Positions 26,039 through 34,375 of a stretch of DNA of 47,153 nucleotides are shown here, piece after piece. Below the pieces are notes generated by a model. That model did not search any database. It was not told the DNA's origin and was given only the letters and a program-made list of their open reading frames with translations. Position 1 is the stretch's first letter. Every line of letters starts with the position of its first letter. The position numbers and the translations under genes were made by a program. The stretch lies in assembly GCA_905234195.1 (NCBI GenBank), contig CAJOFR010000007.1:1-47153 (forward strand), written 5' to 3'. Source of the stretch: an uncultured Selenomonadaceae bacterium. Its GTDB lineage: Bacteria; Bacillota; Negativicutes; Selenomonadales; Selenomonadaceae.

Positions 26039-27121
26039 TTGGAAGACGAAAAAAATTATATTATCAGCGTGAAAGGCGGCGGCAAAAATCGCGAAATCCG
26101 GATGTCGTCCGCTCTATTCCGGTTCGGATTGTTTTCACTATTTGTCGGCTTTGTGATTTTTATTGTCGCGTGCAGTTATTCCGTTTACAGCGCGCTGAAC
26201 TATCAGAAAAACGCGGAGGCTATCGCCGAAATGCAAGAGGCCACCGCAATGCAACAGGAACAGATTTTGGCTATCGCGAAGAAGGCAAGCGAATTGAGTG
26301 ACACGCTCCAAAATCTTGCGCGGATTGAAGAGGAATTGCGTTTGCAGGCGGGGCTCAAGCCGCCTAAACCGGACGTCGAAGAGATCCCCGAAAATCCCGA
26401 CGCCGAAGAAAATAATTCCACTCCCGCCGAAAATAAACCTGCCACCGAAAATAAACCGACTCCCGCTGAAAATAAACCTGCCACCACTCCCGAAGGCAAA
26501 CCCAACGGGCAGGGCGGTCCTTTTGAAACTCTGAACACCGAAAACGTTGCCGAAGCTTTGGCGATGATTGAAGAGCGCGTGATTATTCGTCAAGAGAGCA
26601 TCGAAGATTTTGCTAACGAGTTGAAAATTCAGCACGCGCAACTTGCGATTAATTCCGACACTAAGAAAAATAATCCGCAGTCAAAAATTCAGATTAACGA
26701 TATCGATTTAACCGACATCGCGAAAAATATTCCTTCAAACGATCCGAACACGCCTTCTATTTGGCCGACGGTAGGGACTGTTTCTTCGCCGTATGGTCTT
26801 CGCTGGGAAGGAAAGGAATTTCATTCGGGGATAGATATCGCCAACGAAATGGGCACAGATATTGTAGCGACGGCTGACGGTGTCGTGGAGTACGCGGGCT
26901 GGAATGACGGCGGCTATGGCAACATGGTCGATATAAATCACGGCAACGGTTTGATGACACGCTACGGGCACGCCTCGCAGGTTCTTGTTGCCGAAGGGCA
27001 GGAAGTCAAGCGCGGGCAGGTCATTGCGAAAATGGGCAGCACAGGCAATTCGACGGGTCCGCACGTCCATTACGAAGTTCATGTAGACGGGCAGCGCGTC
27101 AATCCTGTCAGTTATCTTTAA
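26039..27121 (+). CDS. Membrane-anchored M23 peptidoglycan peptidase
   Basis: 360 residues. Short cytoplasmic N-terminus, one membrane helix (about 27-50), a coiled coil (about 58-105), then a low-complexity linker of repeated AENKPAT/TENKPTP-type units. The C-terminal LytM/M23 zinc domain has H262-x3-D266 and H342-V-H344, so the metal site is complete and the enzyme is probably active. TTG start, 7 nt after CAGGGGGA. The architecture resembles elongation or division-associated endopeptidases. It follows DUF4446 by 29 nt. Confidence 0.92.
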   Translation: MEDEKNYIISVKGGGKNREIRMSSALFRFGLFSLFVGFVIFIVACSYSVYSALNYQKNAEAIAEMQEATAMQQEQILAIAKKASELSDTLQNLARIEEELRLQAGLKPPKPDVEEIPENPDAEENNSTPAENKPATENKPTPAENKPATTPEGKPNGQGGPFETLNTENVAEALAMIEERVIIRQESIEDFANELKIQHAQLAINSDTKKNNPQSKIQINDIDLTDIAKNIPSNDPNTPSIWPTVGTVSSPYGLRWEGKEFHSGIDIANEMGTDIVATADGVVEYAGWNDGGYGNMVDINHGNGLMTRYGHASQVLVAEGQEVKRGQVIAKMGSTGNSTGPHVHYEVHVDGQRVNPVSYL

Positions 27122-27133
27122 GGAGGGTTTGGC

Positions 27134-28285
27134 TTGAAAAAATTTTTGGAACTTATTCAGCGCATGCACAGGGAACGTTATTCCGTCGTAATTAACAGAC
27201 TCGTGGCAGAAAAAATCCCCGTTGCTTTCCTTTCCGTAGCACCTCTTGAAAATGCTGTCGACACTGTCAAAGATCTGCGCGCGCAGGGTTTGAATATCAC
27301 GACACTTGTTACAATCTCTACCCCCCCCCTTTCGGGGTTGGAGCTTGATTTCGAGGTGATAACGCTGGATAAATTTTTGCGACTGCAACCGCGCCCCGAA
27401 TATGTTTTCGCGCCGGAAAATACTGCGTCCAGAGTGGCTGTTAAATATATTCCCGATTGCAAAGTCATCAACTTGAGCATAAGTTTAAATTATACAAACA
27501 TAGTTCACGATTATTTCATGTCAAATGTGGTGGAGTTCCAAAAATTTTACGAATCACTTGTAGACGAAGAGTCACGCAAAACTTTTTACGGGTACTGGTT
27601 ATTCAGAGTTACTGCTTTGTTTAGGGAATTGTTTTTCGCAAGCACTTCACATTATTTAGCCGGGGGTTTTGTTCCAAAAGAAGGCGATGTCTTCATTGAT
27701 TGCGGGACTTGTGACGGGGGCACGGCGTCGAAATTTGCCGATATTGGTTGCAAAGTTTACGGCTTTGAAATGGACAAACAAAATTTTGAAATAGCAAAAG
27801 AGGTTGCGGAGAAAAAAGGATTTGTCGTCGAAAATTTCGGGCTCGGCTCCTACAAGCACGAAATGAAATACACTCACGACGAAGGGAATATCGGCGGCAG
27901 TAGGTTTGATTCGGGCGGCAAAGAAGTCGCGCAGATCATCACCCTTGATTCTTACGTTGGCGAAAATAAAATTCCCCACGTCGATTTTATCAAGCTGGAC
28001 GTCGAAGGCGCGGAGCTGGGTATTTTAAAGGGAGCGACGACGACGATTTTGAGATTCAAACCGGTTCTTGCTATCAGTGTCTACCACAAGCTTGACGATT
28101 TTTTGGTACTCATGAACTTTGTAAAATCTGTTCGTCCGGATTATGAATTTGCCCTTCGTCATTATGGCGAAAGACGCGAAGACGTTCCATTCTTGTTTAA
28201 GAATAATGAGGAGGAAAATTTCGCTGCTTTGGGATTGGAGCCGGAAGTCAGATCTTCCGTAGAATGCGTTTTGTTTGCTCGTTAA
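27134..28285 (+). CDS. FkbM family methyltransferase, paralogue 1 (C-tract in frame)
   Basis: 383 residues. The first ~150 residues form an extension I do not recognise, containing a Pro-rich spot where nine Cs (27321-27329) encode T63-P-P-L. The C-terminal part is an FkbM (Methyltransf_21) SAM-dependent domain: motif I VFIDCGTCDGG around D189, a YGFEMD motif, and FIKLDVEGAE (K287-D289). FkbM enzymes often O-methylate surface sugars or lipids; the substrate here is unknown. TTG start with AAGGAGGG upstream. It is paralogous to the next gene, whose start is exactly 1171 nt further on. Confidence 0.88.
   Translation: MKKFLELIQRMHRERYSVVINRLVAEKIPVAFLSVAPLENAVDTVKDLRAQGLNITTLVTISTPPLSGLELDFEVITLDKFLRLQPRPEYVFAPENTASRVAVKYIPDCKVINLSISLNYTNIVHDYFMSNVVEFQKFYESLVDEESRKTFYGYWLFRVTALFRELFFASTSHYLAGGFVPKEGDVFIDCGTCDGGTASKFADIGCKVYGFEMDKQNFEIAKEVAEKKGFVVENFGLGSYKHEMKYTHDEGNIGGSRFDSGGKEVAQIITLDSYVGENKIPHVDFIKLDVEGAELGILKGATTTILRFKPVLAISVYHKLDDFLVLMNFVKSVRPDYEFALRHYGERREDVPFLFKNNEEENFAALGLEPEVRSSVECVLFAR
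27321..27329 (+). repeat. Homopolymeric C9 tract in FkbM paralogue 1
   Basis: Nine consecutive Cs at codons 63-65, about 187 nt into the coding region. Nine Cs keep the full reading frame open. Confidence 0.95.
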
Positions 28286-28304
28286 ATTTTAAGGAGGGGT
28301 TATC

Positions 28305-29451
28305 TTGAAAAAATTTGTGGAACTTATTCAGCGCATACACAAGGAGCGTTATTCCGTCGTCCTGAATAAAATCGTGGCGGAAAAAATCCCTGTCGCTTTC
28401 CTTTCTGTCGCGTCTCTTGAAAACGCTATCGACATTGCCAAAAATCTGCGCGCGCAGGGTTTGAATATCACGACGCTTGTTACAATCTCTACCCCCCCTT
28501 TCGGGTTTGGAGCTTGATTTCGACGTGATAACGCTGGATAAATTTTCGCAACTACACCCGCGCCCCGAATATGTTTTTACGATCGGACATTTGGAGGCAA
28601 GAATCGCGTTGAAGTATTTTCCAAATTGCAAAGTAATTTTTGAGGGGATAAATAACACAGATTATATTTACGACGTGTTTATGAATCATTTGTCGGAGCT
28701 CCAAAAATTTTACGAATCGCTGATTGACGAGGAGTCAAAGAAAACTTTTTGCGGATACTGGCTCGGCAATGTCTCCAATCAGTTTGGCGAAATTGTTCAC
28801 GCGAAAGGTGCCCACTATTTCACGGAAGGTTTTCTCCCTGCGCGCGGGGCTGTGGTAATTGACGGAGGTGTTTGCGACGGCGGAACGGCCGCGAAATTTA
28901 CGGAGTTCGGCTACAAAGTTTATGGCTTCGAGATGGACAGAGAAAATTTTCAGATGGCTAAGAAGGTCGCTAAGGAAAAAAATTTTGTCCTGGAGAATTT
29001 CGGGCTCGGCTCGTACAAACACGAAATGAAATACACGCACGCGCCCGGCGGTAACGTCGGAGGGAGCAAACTTGATAACGAAGGTTCAGAGACTGCAAAA
29101 ATTACGACGATTGATGATTACGTCCGCAAAAATAAAATTCCCCGCGTCGATTTTATCAAGCTGGACGTCGAAGGCGCGGAGCTGGATGTTTTGAGGGGTG
29201 CCGTCACGACAATAGTAATGCATAAACCGATACTCGCTATCAGTGCTTATCATAAGTGGGACGATTTTTGGACGCTCATGGATTTTATAAAATCTATCCG
29301 TTCGGATTACGAATTTGCTCTAAGGCAATACACTTCTACCCGCGAAGACGAGGGTACGCTTTTTTCGGACGATACAGAGGATATTTTATACTCGTTGGGT
29401 CTGGAGGTAGTTTTGAAAGGTTACAACGAATGCGTTTTGCTCGCGCGATAG
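28305..29451 (+). pseudogene. FkbM family methyltransferase, paralogue 2 (frameshifted at C7 tract)
   Basis: Same TTG start, strong AAGGAGGGG site and N-terminus as paralogue 1. At the equivalent position (28492-28498) there are only seven Cs, so the frame runs into a TGA at 28515-28517 after 70 residues. The remaining frame to 29451 is fully open and encodes an intact-looking FkbM domain (VVIDGGVCDGG, YGFEMD, FIKLDVEGAE). The piece downstream has no ribosome site of its own. A change to C9 or C6 would restore about 381 residues. I list it as a pseudogene for this sequence state, but it may be a phase-variable gene in the OFF state or a homopolymer sequencing error. Confidence 0.85.
28492..28498 (+). 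repeat. Homopolymeric C7 tract causing frameshift in FkbM paralogue 2
   Basis: Collinear with the C9 tract of paralogue 1 (offset exactly 1171 nt from both the start codon and the tract start, with no other indel between). It has two Cs fewer, which shifts the frame. Confidence 0.95.
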
Positions 29452-29475
29452 AAAATTTTTAAAGGATGTGTTTTA

Positions 29476-30258
29476 TTGGATAAACGAATTTTATTTATAA
29501 GTCAAGGCAGTTCCTTTATGGGCAACTCCATACAGAAAAAACTTGAGAGTTTCGGTTTTGACATTACCCATATTGAGCCGATTGACGAGGAGTTGATTGA
29601 AGGCAAGAACGCGGCGGATGTTTTTGTGTTTTGTCTTGGGAAATTTATCGACGACACTCCGAAATTTCTCTTCCGCCTCGAAGATATTTGCCTAAAGGAA
29701 AGAAAAGCACTGGTACTTTTGGGTAGCGGCAGCGAAATGGATTTCGTGAAGGAAAAAATTCCTTCGGTACCGATAGACGGGAGATTTCAACGCCCAATCG
29801 ATTTCAAAAGACTCACCGACAAAATAAACAGTCTGCTCGGCAACGTCGAGGAAGTCGAAGAAAAAATCATGCCGAAGGTTGTCGCAAGACCGAAAAGTAT
29901 TTTGCTCGTCGACGACGACCCGACTTTCCTAAAAATGATGAAGGCATGGCTTAGCGACCATTACCGCGTTACGATTGTGACGAGCGGCACGCAAGCCCTG
30001 CTGTACCTTGCCGGCAACAAGCCCGATTTGATTTTGTTGGATTATGAAATGCCGGTGACGAGTGGTCCGCAGGTTTTGGAGATGATTCGCAGTGAAAAAA
30101 ATTTCGCCTCAATCCCCGTGATGTTTTTGACGGGGAAGGACGACCGCGAAAGTGTTTTGAAAGTTCTTTCGCTGAAACCGGCGGGCTACCTGCTGAAGTC
30201 ACTCAAGCGCGACCAAATTTTATCTTCGGTCAATGAATTTTTCGCTGACAAGGAGTAA
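29476..30258 (+). CDS. Double-receiver response regulator without output domain
   Basis: 260 residues. The C-terminal ~120 residues are a canonical receiver: LLVDDDP acidic pocket, phospho-acceptor D189 in LLDYEMP, FLTGK threonine-lysine region. The N-terminal ~115 residues look like a second, degenerate receiver: the position of the acidic pair reads ISQGSS and that of the phospho-site VFCLGK, so it should not be phosphorylated. There is no DNA-binding or enzymatic output. TTG start with AAAGGATG upstream. It sits between FkbM genes and a Ppx/GppA phosphatase; no cognate kinase is adjacent. Confidence 0.82.
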   Translation: MDKRILFISQGSSFMGNSIQKKLESFGFDITHIEPIDEELIEGKNAADVFVFCLGKFIDDTPKFLFRLEDICLKERKALVLLGSGSEMDFVKEKIPSVPIDGRFQRPIDFKRLTDKINSLLGNVEEVEEKIMPKVVARPKSILLVDDDPTFLKMMKAWLSDHYRVTIVTSGTQALLYLAGNKPDLILLDYEMPVTSGPQVLEMIRSEKNFASIPVMFLTGKDDRESVLKVLSLKPAGYLLKSLKRDQILSSVNEFFADKE

Positions 30259-30297
30259 AGGCTAAGGGGAAAAATTTTTTTAAAAGGCGGTGACGAA

Positions 30298-31218
30298 ATG
30301 CTTTACGCGATGATTGATGTCGGCTCGAATACTATTCGGATGGCGATTTACAAAATTGAAGGCGACCGCGTTGAAATGCTCATGAAAAGAAAACACGCTG
30401 TCGGGCTTGCGTCCTACGTTCGGGATAGTTTTATGCAACGGCAGGGCATCGATAAGGTTGTTGAAATTATTTCGGAGTATCGAAATTTTTTGGAGGAGCT
30501 GGGAATAGATCGCGTGACGGCTTTCACCACCGCCGCACTTCGTAACGCGGTGAATGGTGGCGACGCCGTCAAGGAAATTTCTCACCGGTCCGGAATAAAT
30601 ATCTCGATGATGAGCGGCGACGACGAAGCGACTTTCGATTTTATCGGCGCGACGCATAATCTGGTTGACGACAAAGGGCTTTTGATTGACATTGGCGGCG
30701 GCAGCACGGAGATTGTTTATTTTGCCGACCGCGAAATAAAAGTCAAAGTCAGCTTGCCGATTGGTTCGTTGAGTTTTCACACGCGATACACCGGCTTTCA
30801 CGTTTTGCCGAACGCGACCGAGTGCGAAGAGATGTACGCCGAAGCCGAAGCGACAATCAGCGCGGTGCAGGAGTTCCGTGACGTTTCCCACGCGCAAATT
30901 TGCGGGATAGGCGGGACTTTCAAAGGCGCGATGGCTCTTTACAACGCAATGTACGGAATGCCGCGCAGGAATATGTTAATGGAAGTCAGCCGCCTGCGCG
31001 AAATTTTGAGACGTTTTCTGCGCGATAATGAATTGATTGTGCCCGAAAAAGTTTTGCTTATGCGGACTGTGCCCGAACGCATGCATACTTTCATGCCGGG
31101 TCTTGTTATCGCGGACGTGCTTGCTAAACGTTTTGACAGCGACCACATAATTTACAGCGATTCGGGCGTCCGCGAAGGTTATATCTACTCGAAAATTTTA
31201 AACGACGAAGATTTTTAA
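30298..31218 (+). CDS. Ppx/GppA family phosphatase
   Basis: 306 residues of the exopolyphosphatase/pppGpp phosphatase fold (actin-like ATPase superfamily): phosphate-1 loop MIDVGSNTIRMAIY at 5-18, AAALRNA-like segment, second phosphate loop LLIDIGGGSTEIVY, and GIGGTFKGA. It lacks the extra C-terminal HD-like domain of long Ppx proteins, so it is a short GppA/Ppx2-type. The substrate, polyphosphate or (p)ppGpp, cannot be decided from sequence. AAAGGCGGTGA precedes the ATG. FkbM paralogue 3 follows 13 nt later. Confidence 0.9.
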   Translation: MLYAMIDVGSNTIRMAIYKIEGDRVEMLMKRKHAVGLASYVRDSFMQRQGIDKVVEIISEYRNFLEELGIDRVTAFTTAALRNAVNGGDAVKEISHRSGINISMMSGDDEATFDFIGATHNLVDDKGLLIDIGGGSTEIVYFADREIKVKVSLPIGSLSFHTRYTGFHVLPNATECEEMYAEAEATISAVQEFRDVSHAQICGIGGTFKGAMALYNAMYGMPRRNMLMEVSRLREILRRFLRDNELIVPEKVLLMRTVPERMHTFMPGLVIADVLAKRFDSDHIIYSDSGVREGYIYSKILNDEDF

Positions 31219-31231
31219 GGAGGAATTAATT

Positions 31232-32377
31232 TTGAGCGTGGAGTTTTTAAAAATGGTCTCCGAATTATACAGTCAACGCTACTTAGTCAAATTACAATCG
31301 CTCATAGCAAATAAAATTCCTTGCGGATTTTTTTGCGGGTTTGCTTTTCTTGAAAATGTTCCGGCGTTGGCTAAACAATTAAAGGATATGGGGATTAATC
31401 TCACGTGCATTTGTGTAATGGACGAGACTAGAAAAATCGAAGGAGGTTTGGACATCCCGATTATCACGCTTGAAGAATTTTCCAATTTAGAGCCTAAACC
31501 CGCACAAATGTTTCACTTCGACGGAGTGATAACACCGGCTTTCAGAAATTATTTTTTACGTTACGGAACGAATACTTGGATTTTGTCGAACGCAAACGCA
31601 ATGGAAATGTTATACGGTTTTTACATTCAGCACTTGTCGGATCTATATACGGTTCACGAAATGTTTTCCGACGAAGAATCCAAAAAAGTTTTCAGAGCGT
31701 CCATAAAAGGCAAGCTGACGTATCGCATCGAAGATTTTCGGTACGCGCCGGAGCCGCAATATTTTTTGGAAGGATTCTTTCCGACTGGAGGCGATATTGC
31801 GATTGACGGCGGGGCTTACGACGGAGGAACGGCGCGGGATTTTGCCATGCAGGGCGCGGAAGTTTATTCCTTTGAAATGGACGAAAAAAATTATCGAAAT
31901 TGCCTTGCGCGGGCGAAAAAATATAAGTTCACCGTCGAAAATATGGGCTTAAGCAATCAGGAAAATGAAGATTTTTATATTCAGGGCAACACCGGTAGCC
32001 GCAAAGGCGGCAACTCCGGATTAATCGCGAAATTTATCGACTTGGACACTTATGTTATACGAAAAGATCTTCCGCGCGTCGACTATATAAAGCTGGACAT
32101 TGAGGGCGCGGAACTTGATATGCTGCACGGCGCGGCGAAAACTATTGCGCGCTGGAAACCGAAAATGGCTGTGTCCGCTTACCACAAGCCCGAAGATTTA
32201 TTTACGCTGGCGACTTATATTAAATCTGTTCGTCCGGATTATGAGTTTAAATTCAGGCATTACAGGATAGATTTTACCGACTACGAATTAAACGACGCAC
32301 AAAGAGATATTTTTAGAAAATTTGGTTTGAGTTTCTTTGTACCCAGTGGCTGTGAAATGGTTCTTTATTGCCGATAA
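31232..32377 (+). CDS. FkbM family methyltransferase, paralogue 3
   Basis: 381 residues with the same layout as the two paralogues at 27134 and 28305: an unrecognised N-terminal half and a C-terminal FkbM domain (IAIDGGAYDGGTA motif I, YSFEMD, YIKLDIEGAE). It has diverged clearly and lacks any C tract; the corresponding N-terminal region reads CICVMDETRKIEGG. TTG start, 8 nt after AAGGAGG. Like the others it ends with a conserved YHKxED/DF...SVRPDYEF segment and a short Cys-containing tail (CEMVLYCR). It is probably cotranscribed with ppx. Confidence 0.87.
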   Translation: MSVEFLKMVSELYSQRYLVKLQSLIANKIPCGFFCGFAFLENVPALAKQLKDMGINLTCICVMDETRKIEGGLDIPIITLEEFSNLEPKPAQMFHFDGVITPAFRNYFLRYGTNTWILSNANAMEMLYGFYIQHLSDLYTVHEMFSDEESKKVFRASIKGKLTYRIEDFRYAPEPQYFLEGFFPTGGDIAIDGGAYDGGTARDFAMQGAEVYSFEMDEKNYRNCLARAKKYKFTVENMGLSNQENEDFYIQGNTGSRKGGNSGLIAKFIDLDTYVIRKDLPRVDYIKLDIEGAELDMLHGAAKTIARWKPKMAVSAYHKPEDLFTLATYIKSVRPDYEFKFRHYRIDFTDYELNDAQRDIFRKFGLSFFVPSGCEMVLYCR

Positions 32378-32399
32378 TTTTAAGGAGGGTGAAATTTTT

Positions 32400-33146
32400 A
32401 TGTCGACACCGCACAATTCTGCTGAAGTCGGAGAAATTGCCGAGCGCGTCTTGTTGCCGGGGGATCCCCGCCGCGCGAAAACCATTGCCGAAAATTTTTT
32501 GAACGACGTCAAACAATACAACTCAATAAGAAATATGTTTGGCTTCACCGGAAAATATCAAGGCGTCCCTATTTCGATTCAAGCGACGGGAATTGGGATA
32601 CCTTCCTTTTCGGTTTACGTGCACGAGCTGATTCACGTCTACGGCGCGAAAAAATTGATCCGTATCGGGACTTGCGGAGGCATGCACGAAAAATTAAACC
32701 TGCGCGACGTCGTCATAGCTCAAGGGTCGTCGACGGACTCTGCTATTATTCATCAGACTTTCGGCGGCGCGATAAATTTTTCTCTCGTTGCTGACTTCGA
32801 CTTACTTCAAAAAGCCGTCGTCTGCGCGAAAAATCTAAATATCCCCGTCAAGGTCGGCAATATTTTTTGCACGGACACTTATTACAACGACTACAGCAGC
32901 CCGAATGGAACTTTCACTTCAGGCGGCTTGACGCTCGATGAAAAAATGATGCGTCACGGAATTTTAGCCGTCGAAATGGAATCGGCCGCGCTCTATCTTC
33001 TTGCCGCCGCCGCGCAGATTCAAGCCCTTGCGATTTTCACGGTGAGCAACCACATTTTCAGGAAGGAGGAGGCTCCCCCCGAAGACCGCGAAAAAAATTT
33101 CAACGACATGATTAAAATTGCGCTCGATACGGTGATTCAAGAATGA
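32400..33146 (+). CDS. deoD: Purine nucleoside phosphorylase, DeoD type
   Basis: Phosphorolysis of purine nucleosides for salvage. 248 residues, hexameric-type family. GDPRRAK phosphate loop near residue 21, GTGIGIPS-like ATGIGIPS, RIGTCGGMHE, VVIAQGSSTDS and the EMESAALY nucleoside-binding helix. ATG at 32400 with AAGGAGGG 8 nt upstream; the longer open frame has no site. ybaK overlaps its stop (ATGA), so they are coupled. Confidence 0.95.
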   Translation: MSTPHNSAEVGEIAERVLLPGDPRRAKTIAENFLNDVKQYNSIRNMFGFTGKYQGVPISIQATGIGIPSFSVYVHELIHVYGAKKLIRIGTCGGMHEKLNLRDVVIAQGSSTDSAIIHQTFGGAINFSLVADFDLLQKAVVCAKNLNIPVKVGNIFCTDTYYNDYSSPNGTFTSGGLTLDEKMMRHGILAVEMESAALYLLAAAAQIQALAIFTVSNHIFRKEEAPPEDREKNFNDMIKIALDTVIQE

Positions 33147-33625
33147 AGAAAATAAAAAAGACGAACGCCGCAAGAATTTTGGACAATCTCGGCGTAAATT
33201 ACGAAATAAAAACTTACGAAGTAGACGAGTCGGATTTATCGGCGACACACGTTGCGGAGACGGCTGGGCTTGACATTGAGACGGTTTTCAAGACGATTGT
33301 TGCGCGCGGCGACAAAACCGGCGTGATTATGGCGGTGATTGGCGGCGGCGAGGAAGTGGACTTCAAGTCTCTGGCGAAGGCGAGCGGAAATAAATCCGTC
33401 GACCATGTTGCGCTGAAGGAACTGTTGCCTTTGACCGGATATGTTCGCGGCGGTTGCTCTCCTCTTGGCGCGAAAAAAAATTACCCCGTTTATCTCGACA
33501 GCCGCGCCTTGAATCAGGAAAAAATTTCTGTCAGCGCGGGGCAACGCGGCATGCAACTGATTCTTTCGCCACAGGATTTAATCAGGGCGGCAAATGCTAC
33601 CGTCGCCGAAATTATTAAAACGTAG
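33143..33625 (+). CDS. ybaK: Cys-tRNA(Pro)/Cys-tRNA(Cys) deacylase, YbaK type
   Basis: Trans-editing enzyme that clears misacylated Cys-tRNA(Pro). 160 residues, with the YbaK/EbsC family features: VFKTIVARGD with the conserved lysine, AVIGGGEEVDFK, and the GYVRGGCSPLGAKK loop. It overlaps deoD by 4 nt. The family assignment is firm; the exact tRNA specificity is by homology only. Confidence 0.92.
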   Translation: MKKIKKTNAARILDNLGVNYEIKTYEVDESDLSATHVAETAGLDIETVFKTIVARGDKTGVIMAVIGGGEEVDFKSLAKASGNKSVDHVALKELLPLTGYVRGGCSPLGAKKNYPVYLDSRALNQEKISVSAGQRGMQLILSPQDLIRAANATVAEIIKT

Positions 33626-33652
33626 ACGAATTTTAACAGGGAGGTGTTTTTT

Positions 33653-34315
33653 TTGAATGGAATGATCAAAACTGACAACGCGAAAGTTCGCCCGAATTTT
33701 TATCCCGAAATTTTTATCGAACGCCGCGAAAATAATTGGGCTGAAGAAATTTTCCGGCGGGACGAAAAAAATAATCGCCACGACGTGCCGGAGAATGTCA
33801 GCAAACTTTTTAAGGCGGCGCAAGAAAGCGGGTATTCGCCCATAAGTTTGGAGCTCTTCCAAAAGGACGACGACACCGACGCCGCCGGAAATACTCACGG
33901 AATTGTTTTGAATCCGGGCGCGTCGACGCACAAAGCTATAGGTCGAAAATCTTCGCCCGCCGAGTGCGAGACCTGCGCGAACAGAAAATATCAAGACGGC
34001 TCCGACGAAAACGACGTATCCTTCAAAACTCCTTCGCATATCCCGCAGAGTATCGCCGCCACTGTCGTTTTGGGTCACGAGCATGAACACGTTGCCAACG
34101 CCTACGAAAAGGAGCGCAACGGCGAGGCGAAAGTTCAAAGCGTTTCCGTTCGCCTCCACAACGATATTTGTCCGGAATGCGGCAGGGTTTACGTGGCGGG
34201 CGGCGTCACTCACACGCACATGAAATATTCCAATGACGATAATCCCTACGAGAAGGAACAGAAAAATAATGACAAAAACGAAGTTCGCGGCGCGGTCGTC
34301 GACGTCGATTCTTAA
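33653..34315 (+). CDS. SprA-like putative zinc metalloprotease
   Basis: 220 residues from a TTG at 33653, after GGGAGGTG. Three conserved-looking blocks: ECETCANRKYQDGS followed by VSFKTP; the zincin-like HEHEH (an HExxH match) in VVLGHEHEHVANA; and CPECGRVYVAGG. This combination recalls the SprA-related / CJM1_0395 family of putative metalloproteases. The termini are polar and low in complexity. No signal peptide is seen. The partly self-pairing cysteines could bind a structural metal. Function unknown; the family call is from memory of the motif set. Confidence 0.65.
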   Translation: MNGMIKTDNAKVRPNFYPEIFIERRENNWAEEIFRRDEKNNRHDVPENVSKLFKAAQESGYSPISLELFQKDDDTDAAGNTHGIVLNPGASTHKAIGRKSSPAECETCANRKYQDGSDENDVSFKTPSHIPQSIAATVVLGHEHEHVANAYEKERNGEAKVQSVSVRLHNDICPECGRVYVAGGVTHTHMKYSNDDNPYEKEQKNNDKNEVRGAVVDVDS

Positions 34316-34321
34316 AACAAA

Positions 34322-34354
34322 AAGGGGAAGGCAACTGACTGCCTTCCCTAATTT
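34322..34354. terminator. Bidirectional terminator between SprA-like gene and mtlD
   Basis: Perfect 9-bp stem GGGAAGGCA/TGCCTTCCC (34325-34333 with 34340-34348), with A-rich sequence before and T-rich sequence after. It sits between convergent genes. Confidence 0.8.
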
Positions 34355-34375
34355 GTTTGTGAGAGGTATAGAATT

